Part shown: positions 22,057-31,062 of the stretch, one piece after another
Layout of the letters: each line of letters starts with the position of its first letter
Numbering within the stretch: position 1 is the first letter of the stretch
Origin: Nocardia asteroides
GTDB lineage: Bacteria > Actinomycetota > Actinomycetes > Mycobacteriales > Mycobacteriaceae
Reading direction: 5' to 3'
NCBI GenBank assembly: GCA_019930625.1
Contig: CP082844.1
Span: 5,952,001 to 6,016,000 of the forward strand
Length of the DNA stretch: 64,000 bases
The notes under the pieces: model-generated
Database searches by the model: none
What the model was told of the DNA's origin: nothing
Seen by the model: only the letters and a program-made list of their open reading frames with translations
Made by a program: the position numbers and the translations under genes

Positions 22057-22540
22057 CGTGGCGCTCCCCGCGCAAGATGGCGGCGGCGCGCAGCGCCGCG
22101 GTCACGATCGGCCGGTAGCCCGTACAGCGGCAAAGGTTTCCGGCGAGCACATCCTCGAGGTCCTGCGTGGACGGGCGGGGATTGTCGCGCAGATACGCCA
22201 CGAGGGTCGTGAGGACGCCCGGGGTGCAAAATCCGCACTGCAACCCGTGCTCGACCTGCATGGCCTGCTGCAGTGCCCGCAGGGCAGGCCCGGCCAGCCC
22301 TTCGACCGTGGTGATCGCGTACCGCTGTGCGGCGACGGCCAGTAGCAGGCACGAGCGCGCCGGTGCGCCATCCACCAGCACCGTGCAGGCACCGCACACG
22401 CCCTCCTCGCAGCCGACGTGGGTAGCGGTCAGCCCGAGGTCGTGGCGCAGACAGTCCGACAGCAAGCGTCGGTCGCAGACGCGCACCAGGTGCGCCGCGC
22501 CGTTGACCCGCAGCGTGATCACGTGGGCGTCATCGGGCAT
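22043..22540 (-). CDS. 2Fe-2S subunit of the molybdenum hydroxylase
   Basis: About 165 residues from ATG 22540. The N-terminal plant-type ferredoxin cluster CEEGVCGACTV and the C-terminal cluster CGFCTPG with CRCTGY give all eight cysteines. It passes electrons from the molybdenum centre to the FAD subunit. It overlaps both neighbours (11 and 14 bp), the usual coupled order FAD - 2Fe2S - Mo. Confidence 0.95.
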   Translation of the reverse strand: MPDDAHVITLRVNGAAHLVRVCDRRLLSDCLRHDLGLTATHVGCEEGVCGACTVLVDGAPARSCLLLAVAAQRYAITTVEGLAGPALRALQQAMQVEHGLQCGFCTPGVLTTLVAYLRDNPRPSTQDLEDVLAGNLCRCTGYRPIVTAALRAAAILRGERHDDPQ

Positions 22541-23405
22541 CGTTGGGCTCCGCAAGCGCATGTGCCGTGGCCGCACGCAGTGCGCGGGTGGTCAGCACGT
22601 CGACCAGGTGACGGCGGTAGGCGGCGGTCGCGTACCGGTCGCCGACGGGGTGGATCTGCTCCCGTGCTCGCCGGCCTGCTGCGATCCACTCCACCCGGGT
22701 CGCGTCGCTGTCGATCGCGGTCTCGGTGAGATCCAGGGTGGGGGGCGTCACCGCGATGCCCATATATGCCACCCGCGCCCGGTCGATGCGCCGCTGTGCG
22801 GTGAGCGTGACGGCCGCGGCGACCCCGACGATCGCCCGCCCGACCCGACGCCGCCGGCTCACCTCCACCACCGCCGTTCCCGTCCCGGGTGGCGGGCGCC
22901 GAATCAGCGCCGACACCACCAGATCTCGCGCGCCGACGCCGTCGGCGAGGAACACCTCGGCGGGCACGGTCCTGGTCCCCTCGACGCCCGCCACCTGCAC
23001 GCTGCCCCCGGCCAACGCCAGCGCCGCCCGCAACTCCGCCGAGGGCAGTCCACCGACGAGGCTGCCCACAATGGTCCCGCGACTGCGCACCGCCGGCACC
23101 GCTACCAGGCATAGCGCCTGACGCAGCAACGGCAGCACGCCGATCACCTGCCTGTCGTGTTCCACATCGGCTTGGCGAGCCACCGCGCCGAGGCGTACTC
23201 CCGCCGGCTCCAGTCGCACATAGTCCAGACTCGCGATCCCGTTGATGTCGACCACGTGTCCCGGAGTCAACTGCCGCGTGATCAGCAGCGGCATCAGCGA
23301 CTGTCCGCCGGCGAGGATCGCCGCGTCGTCGCCCAGCGCCGCGAGGACGTCCACCGCCTCGGTCACAGTGGTCGGCGCGTGATACCGCAGTGCTGGTGGT
23401 GCCAT
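22530..23405 (-). CDS. FAD-binding subunit of the molybdenum hydroxylase
   Basis: About 291 residues from ATG 23405 (an upstream GTG/ATG region to 23453 is less likely). FAD contacts ILAGGQSLMPLL and TIVGSLVGGLPSAEL match the CoxM/XDH medium subunit. The start lies 136 bp from the divergent glycosyltransferase start, leaving room for a shared promoter region. Confidence 0.92.
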   Translation of the reverse strand: MAPPALRYHAPTTVTEAVDVLAALGDDAAILAGGQSLMPLLITRQLTPGHVVDINGIASLDYVRLEPAGVRLGAVARQADVEHDRQVIGVLPLLRQALCLVAVPAVRSRGTIVGSLVGGLPSAELRAALALAGGSVQVAGVEGTRTVPAEVFLADGVGARDLVVSALIRRPPPGTGTAVVEVSRRRRVGRAIVGVAAAVTLTAQRRIDRARVAYMGIAVTPPTLDLTETAIDSDATRVEWIAAGRRAREQIHPVGDRYATAAYRRHLVDVLTTRALRAATAHALAEPNDAR

Positions 23406-23541
23406 GCGGCAACCGTCGTGCAGTCCGCTGACAGCGGCGTGACGCCGGCCCATCGCGGACCGTCAGGGGAACGTCAGCCGCGACGCCTGTGCCGTCACCA
23501 ACAATCACACCTGCCACGTTCCGCCGAGACAGGAGCCACAC

Positions 23542-24714
23542 GTGCGAGTGCTGTGCACCGTGACGGGGTCACCGTCACACGGACGGGCCATGCTCCCGAT
23601 GGCTCGTGCCCTCGTCCGAGCCGGGCACGAGGTGGCCGTGGTCACCTCGGAGTATGTGGCCGAGACGTTCGCCGGCGAGCCGATGCGCGTGCATCCCGTC
23701 TTCCCTACCATGGCGCAGGTGCTGCGCGGCATGCGCGCCGGACTGTCCGAAGTACTCACGCAAGACCTCACCCCCTACCTGGAGACGGTCCACTTCGTCG
23801 GCGGTCCGCACGTAACGGCCGCGTTCCACGCGATCATGCCGGTGGCGCGGGCCTGTGCCCCGGACCTCGTGCTGCGCGACGGCGCCGACCTGGCCGGGTG
23901 CCTGATCGCGGAAGCACTTGGCGTGCCGCACCTTTCGGCACCGTCGGGCGCCACCAACATCCTGGACCCAGAAGGGGTCCTGCCACTGGTGAGCGCCCGC
24001 CGTGCCGAGGTGGGGTTGCCTGCGCAGGACGCGATGGCCATCTTCCGGTATGGCCGCCTGGATGCCATGCCGCCCCAATACTCGTGCGCCCGGTACGAAA
24101 TACCACTGCCGTACGCCTACCGCCAGCCACTGTGGGAGTACGACGGCAGCATGCCGGAGATACCCACTGATAAACCGCTGGTGCTCGCCACCTTGGGTAC
24201 CGCGCTGCCGATGTTCGCCGAGATCCGTCGGCAGGGACTGCCCGATGACGAGCACACTCCGCGTATGCGAGAACCGTTGCGCGCCATCATCGAGGGACTG
24301 TCCCGGGTGGACTGTCATGCTGTGGTGGCCACCGGCGGCACCCCGGTCGATGACGTCCCGGTCGGCGCGAATGTGCACCTGGTCGACTGGATTCCGCAAC
24401 GGCGTGCCCTGCAGCGGTCACACCTGCTGGTGACCCACTGTGGATACAACTCGGTCCGTGAGGCGTTCAGTGCCGGGGTGCCGATGGTCGCGGTACCGCA
24501 GTTCGCCGACCAGGCGCATCATGCGGCGTTGATCGAAGGGTTCGGCCTGGGGCGGCGTGCCGAGCAGACCGCGGACGGTGTCGCCGGGGCGTGTCAGCGG
24601 GTGCTGGCGGATGAAACCATCCGCGAGCGGATGCGCAGCGCACATGGTGCGATGCTGGCGCTGCCCGACGAGGACGGCATCGTGGCGCAGCTGCAGAACC
24701 TGGTCACACCGTGA
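23542..24714 (+). CDS. GT1-family glycosyltransferase
   Basis: 390 residues from GTG 23542, with AGGAG 6 nt upstream. The GT-B fold is recognised from the N-terminal GSPSHGRAMLPMARALVRAGHEV and the C-terminal nucleotide-sugar signature VDWIPQRRAL, THCGYNSVREAFSAGVPMV and PQFADQ. Such enzymes glycosylate natural products using UDP- or TDP-sugars. Together with the UDP-sugar dehydrogenase and PIG-L deacetylase downstream, a uronic acid or N-acetylhexosamine donor is plausible. Its 3' end overlaps the convergent asnB 3' end by 11 bp. Confidence 0.9.
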   Translation: MRVLCTVTGSPSHGRAMLPMARALVRAGHEVAVVTSEYVAETFAGEPMRVHPVFPTMAQVLRGMRAGLSEVLTQDLTPYLETVHFVGGPHVTAAFHAIMPVARACAPDLVLRDGADLAGCLIAEALGVPHLSAPSGATNILDPEGVLPLVSARRAEVGLPAQDAMAIFRYGRLDAMPPQYSCARYEIPLPYAYRQPLWEYDGSMPEIPTDKPLVLATLGTALPMFAEIRRQGLPDDEHTPRMREPLRAIIEGLSRVDCHAVVATGGTPVDDVPVGANVHLVDWIPQRRALQRSHLLVTHCGYNSVREAFSAGVPMVAVPQFADQAHHAALIEGFGLGRRAEQTADGVAGACQRVLADETIRERMRSAHGAMLALPDEDGIVAQLQNLVTP

Positions 24715-26551
24715 GCCGTGGGGAGAACACGTCGATCCAGGTGGCGATGTCCAACGCATGATCGATGCCGTTGCGGGCGGTGGGTGACAGACTCTCCGGC
24801 GGGTGCCGCACGACCCCGTGCAGCCAGTCCCGGTCCACGATGTCCCACACCGAATGGTTCGGCTGTGCCAGCACCTCTCGGGCCTGCTGTTGCAGCGCAC
24901 GGGCATACCCCGTGTCTTGCGTGGACGGATACGGGCTCTTCTTGCGCCGCAGCACCGGCTCCGGCAGTACCTTGCGCGTCGCCGCGCGCAGCAGGCTTTT
25001 CTCCCGGCCGTCGAACACCTTCATGTGCCATGGCGTCCCGTACACGTATTGGACCAGGCGGTGGTCACAGTACGGCACCCGCACCTCCAGCCCGACGGCC
25101 ATGCTCAACCGGTCTTTGCGGTCGAGCAGGTCCCGCAGGAACCTCGTCAGCGTCAAGTAGTAGCGGGCACGCATGCGCCGCTCGGTTGCGGTGTCCTCGG
25201 ACAGGCTGTCGACCTCCGCCAATGCGGTGGCGTACTGGTCCCGGCTGTACTGGGCGAGATCCAGCTTGCGGGCGAGGTCTGGGTGGAGCATGTCGGTGGG
25301 GTCCGGCCAGCGCATGGACGGGCCCATCGCAGGCAGCCACGGGAAGGTGTCGTCGTCGCCGTCGGGTGCGGTATGCAGCCACGGATAGCCGCCGAACACC
25401 TCGTCGGCCGCCTCACCGGACAGCGCCACCGTCGAGTGCTCGCGGATCGCCCGGAACAGCGCCAGCGATGACATGTCCAGGTCGGCCAGTGGGACCGGGA
25501 GTTCGCGCGCGGTGATCACCTCGGTGCGCACCGCCGGGTCGGTCAGACCCGCGGTGTCCAGCACGACCTCGCGGTGCACCGATCCGACATGGTCCGCCAC
25601 CAGATGTACGAAGGGGGTGTCGCGGGCCGGGCGCACGACGTCACCGCGGAACGCGTCGGCGTGTCCGGCGAAATCGACGGAAAAGGTCCGCACCCGCTCC
25701 CGCTGTGCGGTGAGGTGCCGGGCCGACAGAGCCGTGATCGTGCTGGAATCCAAGCCACCGGACAACAGGACACACCTGGGGACGTCCGCGGTGAGCTGCT
25801 GGGTGACGACCTCGTCGAGCAGGCCACGGATGGTGTCCACGGTCGTCGCGCGATCGTCGGTGTGCTCGTCGGTGCGCAGCCGCCAGTATGTGCGCTCACG
25901 CAGACCCTCACGGGTGATGGCAATCGTGGTGCCGGGCAGCACGTCGCGCAGGCCGGCCCACATGGCGTGCCCGGGTGTGTGGGGTTTGAACGCCAGCATT
26001 TCCCGGAGACCGTCGATATCGACCCGCCGCGCGGGCAGCGGATGGGCGAAGATGGCCTTGGGTTCGGAGGCGAACAGCGCGCCGTGCTCGGTCGGCCACA
26101 CATACAGCGGTTTCACGCCCAGCCGGTCCCGGACCAGCAGCAGCCGCTCCACTCGCGCGTCCCAGATGGCCATGGCGTACATGCCGGTCAGCCGGTCGAC
26201 GAAATCGTCACCCCACTGGAGGTATGCGTGCAGGACGACTTCGGTGTCGCACAGAGTGTCGAACCGATGCCCGTGGGCCCGCAATTCGGCGCGCAGTTCC
26301 CGATAGTTGTAGGTCTCTCCGCTGTAGACCATCACCACGGGGCCGTGCGGCGTGCGGACGCTGACCGGTTGGGCACCGCCGTCGACATCGATCACCGCGA
26401 GGCGACGATGACCGAGTGCCACCCGGTGATCCATCCACAGACCGTGCCCGTCCGGACCGCGGGGCGCCAGGGTCTGGGTCATGCCGGCCAGCGTTGGTCC
26501 CTCGCCGGTCAGGTCACGGTCGAACGCCAGCCACCCGGTGATTCCGCACAT
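24704..26551 (-). CDS. Asparagine-synthase-type glutamine amidotransferase
   Basis: A 615-residue class II amidotransferase. The nucleophile Cys2 is present (MCGITGW), with APRGPDGHG and a YSGETYNYREL variant of the glutaminase loop. The synthetase PP-loop is LLSGGLDSSTI, followed by GEAADEVFGGYPW. The family makes amides from carboxylates with ATP and glutamine. Located between a glycosyltransferase and a SARP rather than in primary metabolism, it may amidate a uronic acid or scaffold carboxylate, as AsnB-like proteins do in moenomycin biosynthesis. It starts 2 bp after the SARP gene's stop, so the two are co-transcribed. Confidence 0.92.
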   Translation of the reverse strand: MCGITGWLAFDRDLTGEGPTLAGMTQTLAPRGPDGHGLWMDHRVALGHRRLAVIDVDGGAQPVSVRTPHGPVVMVYSGETYNYRELRAELRAHGHRFDTLCDTEVVLHAYLQWGDDFVDRLTGMYAMAIWDARVERLLLVRDRLGVKPLYVWPTEHGALFASEPKAIFAHPLPARRVDIDGLREMLAFKPHTPGHAMWAGLRDVLPGTTIAITREGLRERTYWRLRTDEHTDDRATTVDTIRGLLDEVVTQQLTADVPRCVLLSGGLDSSTITALSARHLTAQRERVRTFSVDFAGHADAFRGDVVRPARDTPFVHLVADHVGSVHREVVLDTAGLTDPAVRTEVITARELPVPLADLDMSSLALFRAIREHSTVALSGEAADEVFGGYPWLHTAPDGDDDTFPWLPAMGPSMRWPDPTDMLHPDLARKLDLAQYSRDQYATALAEVDSLSEDTATERRMRARYYLTLTRFLRDLLDRKDRLSMAVGLEVRVPYCDHRLVQYVYGTPWHMKVFDGREKSLLRAATRKVLPEPVLRRKKSPYPSTQDTGYARALQQQAREVLAQPNHSVWDIVDRDWLHGVVRHPPESLSPTARNGIDHALDIATWIDVFSPRLTV

Positions 26552-26553
26552 GG

Positions 26554-27459
26554 CTAGTCCGTCTCGTCGCGTGACAGCGCGGTGTCCTGGCGCAGGATCG
26601 CGAGATAGGTTTCCCGCAGGGGTGGGGTTGGTTCGACACCGTACAGGGCTCGGAGGCGATCACGGAGGCACCAGTAGACCTCGAGCGCTTCTGCTTGGCG
26701 GCCTGCCGAATACAGCGCCGTCATGTAGAGCTGGTGGAAATACTCGCGATCTCGGTGCCGGTCCACCAGCATCGAGAGCTCCGGGATGAGCTCGCGATGC
26801 CGGCCGGCACGCAGCTCGGCCTCCAGGACTCGCTCGGTCAGCAGCGACCGCTGCTGCTCCAGATGAGTGCGCTCGGTCGAGCCGAGAGCCCCGAGCTGCA
26901 CATTGATGAAAGCGTCCGTATCGGTCCACAACGCCAGCGCGCTGCGGCCGACACCGATTCCGTCCGGTGACCCGGTGCCGAGCAGGTGCAATGCGCGTTG
27001 CGTCAGCTGCCGGAACTCCGCCACATCGAAACCGGTATCGCCGAGGTCCAGCCGGTACGCACCGGAGGGCCCATGTTCGATCGTGATCTGCTCGCCCCAT
27101 CCACGGAGGAACTTCTTGAGCCGCATGACACCGGACTGCAGGGCCCAGTCGGGCCGGTGCGGTGGTTGTCCGTCCCACAGCTCCGTGATCAGCTTGTCCG
27201 TCCACACGTACGTGCCCGCATTCACCAGCAGCGCCACCAACAGCTTGGACCGCATCGTGGAGGTCAGGATCTCTACTCGATCACCCCGACGGATAGTCAA
27301 CGCTCCCAATGCCTGGATACGCAGGGGTGCCTCGCTGGATAGTCGCGTCCCTTCCCGGACCAGGGCCAGCGAGGATCGCATTGCCGAAACGGGTTGGGCC
27401 GAGTCGCTCATCCAGGACCCCGGTGCGCCGAAAGCGGGCGAAATATTGTTGTGCACCAT
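26554..27459 (-). CDS. SARP-type pathway activator (winged helix + BTAD)
   Basis: About 301 residues. An OmpR-like winged-helix DNA-binding domain (about 45-135, LGALTIRRGDRVEIL, SKLLVALLVNAG, ELWDGQPP) is followed by a bacterial transcriptional activation domain (about 140-300, DVAEFRQLTQRAL, EYFHQLYMTALYSAGRQAEAL). There is no ATPase or TPR extension, so it is a small SARP. These proteins switch on adjacent antibiotic clusters by binding direct repeats. ATG 27459 is used; GTG 27462 is possible. Confidence 0.9.
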   Translation of the reverse strand: MVHNNISPAFGAPGSWMSDSAQPVSAMRSSLALVREGTRLSSEAPLRIQALGALTIRRGDRVEILTSTMRSKLLVALLVNAGTYVWTDKLITELWDGQPPHRPDWALQSGVMRLKKFLRGWGEQITIEHGPSGAYRLDLGDTGFDVAEFRQLTQRALHLLGTGSPDGIGVGRSALALWTDTDAFINVQLGALGSTERTHLEQQRSLLTERVLEAELRAGRHRELIPELSMLVDRHRDREYFHQLYMTALYSAGRQAEALEVYWCLRDRLRALYGVEPTPPLRETYLAILRQDTALSRDETD

Positions 27460-27789
27460 CACATCTGATGTCCTGACCAGCTAAACAAGCTCAGACCGAA
27501 TGGTCTGCGGGATTGATGATAGCTGCGGCGCCGCTGCAATGTTTGCTACTGCTGGGAACTCTGTGGCCGCTCGGAACTCCTCCGGAAGCCGGTGCTTTGC
27601 CGGGTCGCGCGGGCTTCATCGCGGTAGCCACGCCATTTGTCGGCCATGAATCCGGTCGGTGACGTCGTCGAGAATGTTGCGGGCCGGTACCGATCAGCTC
27701 CAACACCATGTCGCTGGCGATCAACCGGCCGGTTGCTCGGTGCCCGCGGTCACACCGGCGGCCTGCGCCGCGGAAACCGGCAGGGTGCG
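27460..27789. other. Intergenic upstream of the SARP gene
   Basis: About 330 bp between the SARP start and the flavin monooxygenase stop, both on the minus strand. It is expected to hold the SARP-asnB promoter. No supported gene. Confidence 0.45.
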
Positions 27790-28953
27790 CTAGATCCACG
27801 GATCATCGACCGTGGCACCGAACTCGGCACGCCCCACCTGGCTGAGCACCCGGGGCCAGTCGTTGACCACGTGCACGCTGCCCGCGTGCACGTGTCGCCA
27901 GAAGCTCGCCATCGGGCCTGCCGAGGACAACGCGGTGGCCCCGGATCGGGTGAACAACTCCTCGACCGCCCGGACAACCCGGTCGGTGCCCAGCGTCTGA
28001 TCGCGCCGCGTCCGCAGCCGCAAGTGGTACGGGATCCCGTCGCCTCGCTGCGCATACGCCAGTTGCTCGGCGATGTTGTGCTCCACCTGGAGGGTCGCCG
28101 CGTCGATGTCGGACGCGGCGCGCATCGACCGCACGTGCACGAACGGGTCGTCGACAGCGTGCTTTCCGTCCGAGATCCGCACCCGTGACCGGACCCAGTC
28201 CGTGTGCTCCTGGTAAAAACCTTCCGCCGCCCCGATGATCGACATGGTGATCGTCGTCGGGAAGACGCTACCCATGGCCAACCGATACAACGGAGCGTGA
28301 TTGACCTGGTGGCCGGGACCGCGCAGTTGTGTCCAATCCCGCGCACTCAACACTCGGTGATCGGGCACGAACGCGCCCTCCACAACGATGTCGTTGCTCC
28401 CGGTGCCACGCAGACCGACCGAGTCCCACACGGCGTGAACCGTGTAGTCACTGCGCGGTATCAACAGGGTCAGGTACTCCGGGTCCGCACCTTCACGAGT
28501 GCACATCGCACCGAGCAACGCCCACTGGCAGTGGTCGCAACCGGACGAGAAACTCCACCGTCCCCGCAGCTCGTATCCACCGCGGACAGGGCACACTTGC
28601 CCGACGGGAGCGTACGAGGAACTGACCAGCGTGTCCGGGTCGTCCCCCCAGACGTCGTCCTGTGCCTGTGGGGAGAACAACGCGATCTGCCACGGGTGCA
28701 CCCCGACGATGGCGGCCACCCAGCCGGTATTCGGGCAGGCGGACGAAATCCTCCGGACGATCCGATAGAAGTCCAGCGGATTGGACTCGTAGCCGCCGAC
28801 GCGCGCGGGTTGCAGCATTCTGAAGAAGCCCGCGGAAATCAGCGCCGACATGGTCGGCTCGGGCACTCGCGCGGCCCGGTCGGTATCGTCCGCACGATCC
28901 CGGATGAGCGGCAGCACCTCGCGGACCAGTTCGAACACGGTCTTGCTGTGCAT
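27790..28953 (-). CDS. Group-D flavin monooxygenase (acyl-CoA-dehydrogenase fold)
   Basis: About 387 residues. ATG 28953 is preceded by GGAGGGG at about 6 nt. The acyl-CoA dehydrogenase fold is clear (LQPARVGGYE, FSSGCDHCQWALLGA, VGLRGTGSNDIVVEGAFVPD), but it lacks the dehydrogenase catalytic Glu context. It resembles reduced-flavin-dependent monooxygenases such as HsaA, DszC and the sugar N-oxygenase KijD3. It would hydroxylate an aromatic ring or oxidise an amine. A separate flavin reductase is not visible in the window. Confidence 0.85.
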   Translation of the reverse strand: MHSKTVFELVREVLPLIRDRADDTDRAARVPEPTMSALISAGFFRMLQPARVGGYESNPLDFYRIVRRISSACPNTGWVAAIVGVHPWQIALFSPQAQDDVWGDDPDTLVSSSYAPVGQVCPVRGGYELRGRWSFSSGCDHCQWALLGAMCTREGADPEYLTLLIPRSDYTVHAVWDSVGLRGTGSNDIVVEGAFVPDHRVLSARDWTQLRGPGHQVNHAPLYRLAMGSVFPTTITMSIIGAAEGFYQEHTDWVRSRVRISDGKHAVDDPFVHVRSMRAASDIDAATLQVEHNIAEQLAYAQRGDGIPYHLRLRTRRDQTLGTDRVVRAVEELFTRSGATALSSAGPMASFWRHVHAGSVHVVNDWPRVLSQVGRAEFGATVDDPWI

Positions 28954-29065
28954 ATTCCCCCTCCACGGTGACGGGCGTGATCCTGGCAAGCGTGATCGTC
29001 GATGCGGTCGCTGGCGTGCGCGTGACGCGACCGTTTGCGGCCCGCGACTCGGCGCGCATCACCCA

Positions 29066-29785
29066 ATGGTCAGCGCGTCGCACCACTGTGTCGGCATGCC
29101 GGTATTCGGGCTGACACAGGGTGAGCGGGTCGTCGTCGTCGCGCCGCATCCCGACGACGAAACCATCGGCCCTGGTGGCACGATCGCGCGGATGACTGCC
29201 GAGGGCCTGCAGGTGCACGTCCTCTGCGTCACGGTCCGTGCCAACGGCGGGGTGGCCGACCCGCAGGAGCGGGTCACGGAGTTCGAACAGGCGTGCGCGG
29301 CGCTCGGCGTGACGACCGCCGCGGTCGTCTGGATCGATCAGGCCGGCGACATGGACATCACGACTCGGCAGCGCCGGCTGGTCGACGTGATCACAACCCA
29401 CGAGCAGGCGTCGCTGGCCGCGGTGCGTCCCACCGCCCTCATGATCCCGGCGGAGGCCGGATACCACCAAGATCATTGCGCGGTCTTCCGCGCTGGGTTC
29501 GCCGCCGCGCGGCCACGTCCCTCGGTGCCCACCCCGCGGGTGGTCCTGGGGTACCGCGGAGTGGAGGAGCACTGGTCGCCCACCCACAACGCGTGGCCGA
29601 TCACGGTCGACACCACCGACTTCTGGGCCACCAAAGAGCAAGCCCTGCGCTGTTATCGGTCCCAGATCCGGCCCGATGGCCAGCCCCGATCCCTGGAGCA
29701 CATCCGGCTCGTCGACGCCGCGGTCGGAGCAGGCTACGGCCTCCGCTACGCCGAGTTGTTCCGCCCGTACCGACTGGCGTGGTGA
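29066..29785 (+). CDS. PIG-L family deacetylase
   Basis: About 239 residues (ATG 29066; ATG 29096 also possible). The zinc site motif APHPDDE is at the N terminus and the distal His appears in AGYHQDHCAVFRAG. The family N-deacetylates GlcNAc conjugates or cleaves related amides, as in mycothiol and teicoplanin pathways. Its stop overlaps GTG 29782 upstream of the UDP-sugar dehydrogenase ATG, so the two are translated together. This suggests work on the same sugar. Confidence 0.9.
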   Translation: MVSASHHCVGMPVFGLTQGERVVVVAPHPDDETIGPGGTIARMTAEGLQVHVLCVTVRANGGVADPQERVTEFEQACAALGVTTAAVVWIDQAGDMDITTRQRRLVDVITTHEQASLAAVRPTALMIPAEAGYHQDHCAVFRAGFAAARPRPSVPTPRVVLGYRGVEEHWSPTHNAWPITVDTTDFWATKEQALRCYRSQIRPDGQPRSLEHIRLVDAAVGAGYGLRYAELFRPYRLAW

Positions 29786-29787
29786 TC

Positions 29788-31062
29788 ATGACGCACGCAG
29801 CACACGAGAAGGTGACCGTCGTCGGGATCGGTTACACCGGCCTGCCGCTGGCAGTGGCACTGGCACATGCGGGTGACCACGTGTGGGGTGTGGACGTCGA
29901 CCGACGCCGGGTGGCCGCGGTCCAGCATGGAGACAGTCCGGTCGACACGGTCACCGCCGCGGAAATCCGGTCCGTGGCCGGCCATCTGCATCCCACCACC
30001 GACCCCGGCGTGCTGGCGGACAGCGCGATCGTCGTCGTGTGCGTGCCGACGCCGGTCCACGAGACGGACAACACCCCTGATCTGCGCCCACTGATCTCGG
30101 CGGTCACCACGATCCGCGACCACCTGCGTCCGGGACAGCTCGTCGTGGTCGAGTCCACCGTGCCCCCGGGCACCACCGTCGATCTGCTGAGGCCGATCCT
30201 CGAAGAGTCGGGTCTGGTCGCCGGAATCGACTTCAACCTGGCGTACTCGCCGGAACGCATAGATCCGGGCAACACCAGGTTCCGGCTGACAACGACTCCC
30301 CGCGTAGTCAGTGGGCTGACCCCGGCCTGCCGCGACCGAGCCGCGATGTTCTACCGGCGGGTGGTCGCGAACATACACACCACAGTCGGAATTGCCGAAG
30401 CGGAAACAACGAAGATCCTCGAAAACGTCTTTCGCCAGGTGAACATCGCCTTGGTGAACGAATTTGCCCAGGTATGCCATGAGCTGGACATCGATATCTG
30501 GGATGTCATCGCCGCGGCAGCCACAAAACCCTACGGTTTCATGCCGTTTCGGCCAGGCGCGGGTGTCGGCGGGCACTGCATTCCCGTCGACACCCTGCTG
30601 ATGATCCACCACACCACCACTCGGCTGGGCCGGGCGCTGCGGCTGGCGGAGACGGCGCACGCCATCAACGCCGACATGCCCAGATGGGTGGCCGATCGCA
30701 TCGTCAAGGACCTCGACGACCGAGGCGTGACACTGCCCGACGCCACCGTCCTGTTGCTCGGCGTCACCTACAAGCCCAACGTCGCCGACACTCGCGGAAC
30801 GCCCGCCATCCCGCTCACCGAGGAGCTGCTGCGCCGCGGCTTGACGGTCACCTATCACGACCCGTACATCCCTGAGCTGCGCTGGGCCGGACAGCGGTTG
30901 CGCCGCTGCGACGATCTCGCCGCTGCCGTCGGCTCCGCGGATCTCGTGGTCGTAGTCCAACGTCACAGGGACTACGACGCGCAGACGCTGGCCTCGGCCA
31001 GAAGGCTGTTCGACGCCACCGGACCGGCAACCGACCATCACCGCGGCACCGCGCAGGGTTGA
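29788..31062 (+). CDS. UDP-sugar 6-dehydrogenase (WecC/UDP-glucose dehydrogenase family)
   Basis: 424 residues from ATG 29788. The N-terminal NAD fold is VVGIGYTGLPLAVALA, the linker reads YSPERIDPGN, the catalytic cysteine is Cys264 in GVGGHCIPVD, and the C-terminal domain has LLGVTYKPNVADTRGTP. It oxidises the C6 hydroxyl of a UDP-hexose or UDP-N-acetylhexosamine to the uronate. The family section is closest in look to UDP-GlcNAc/ManNAc dehydrogenases. It probably supplies the donor for the cluster glycosyltransferase. Confidence 0.93.
   Translation: MTHAAHEKVTVVGIGYTGLPLAVALAHAGDHVWGVDVDRRRVAAVQHGDSPVDTVTAAEIRSVAGHLHPTTDPGVLADSAIVVVCVPTPVHETDNTPDLRPLISAVTTIRDHLRPGQLVVVESTVPPGTTVDLLRPILEESGLVAGIDFNLAYSPERIDPGNTRFRLTTTPRVVSGLTPACRDRAAMFYRRVVANIHTTVGIAEAETTKILENVFRQVNIALVNEFAQVCHELDIDIWDVIAAAATKPYGFMPFRPGAGVGGHCIPVDTLLMIHHTTTRLGRALRLAETAHAINADMPRWVADRIVKDLDDRGVTLPDATVLLLGVTYKPNVADTRGTPAIPLTEELLRRGLTVTYHDPYIPELRWAGQRLRRCDDLAAAVGSADLVVVVQRHRDYDAQTLASARRLFDATGPATDHHRGTAQG

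Noticed and set aside
29746..31041. 431-codon minus-strand ORF
   Set aside because: Antisense to the UDP-sugar dehydrogenase, which has intact catalytic motifs.
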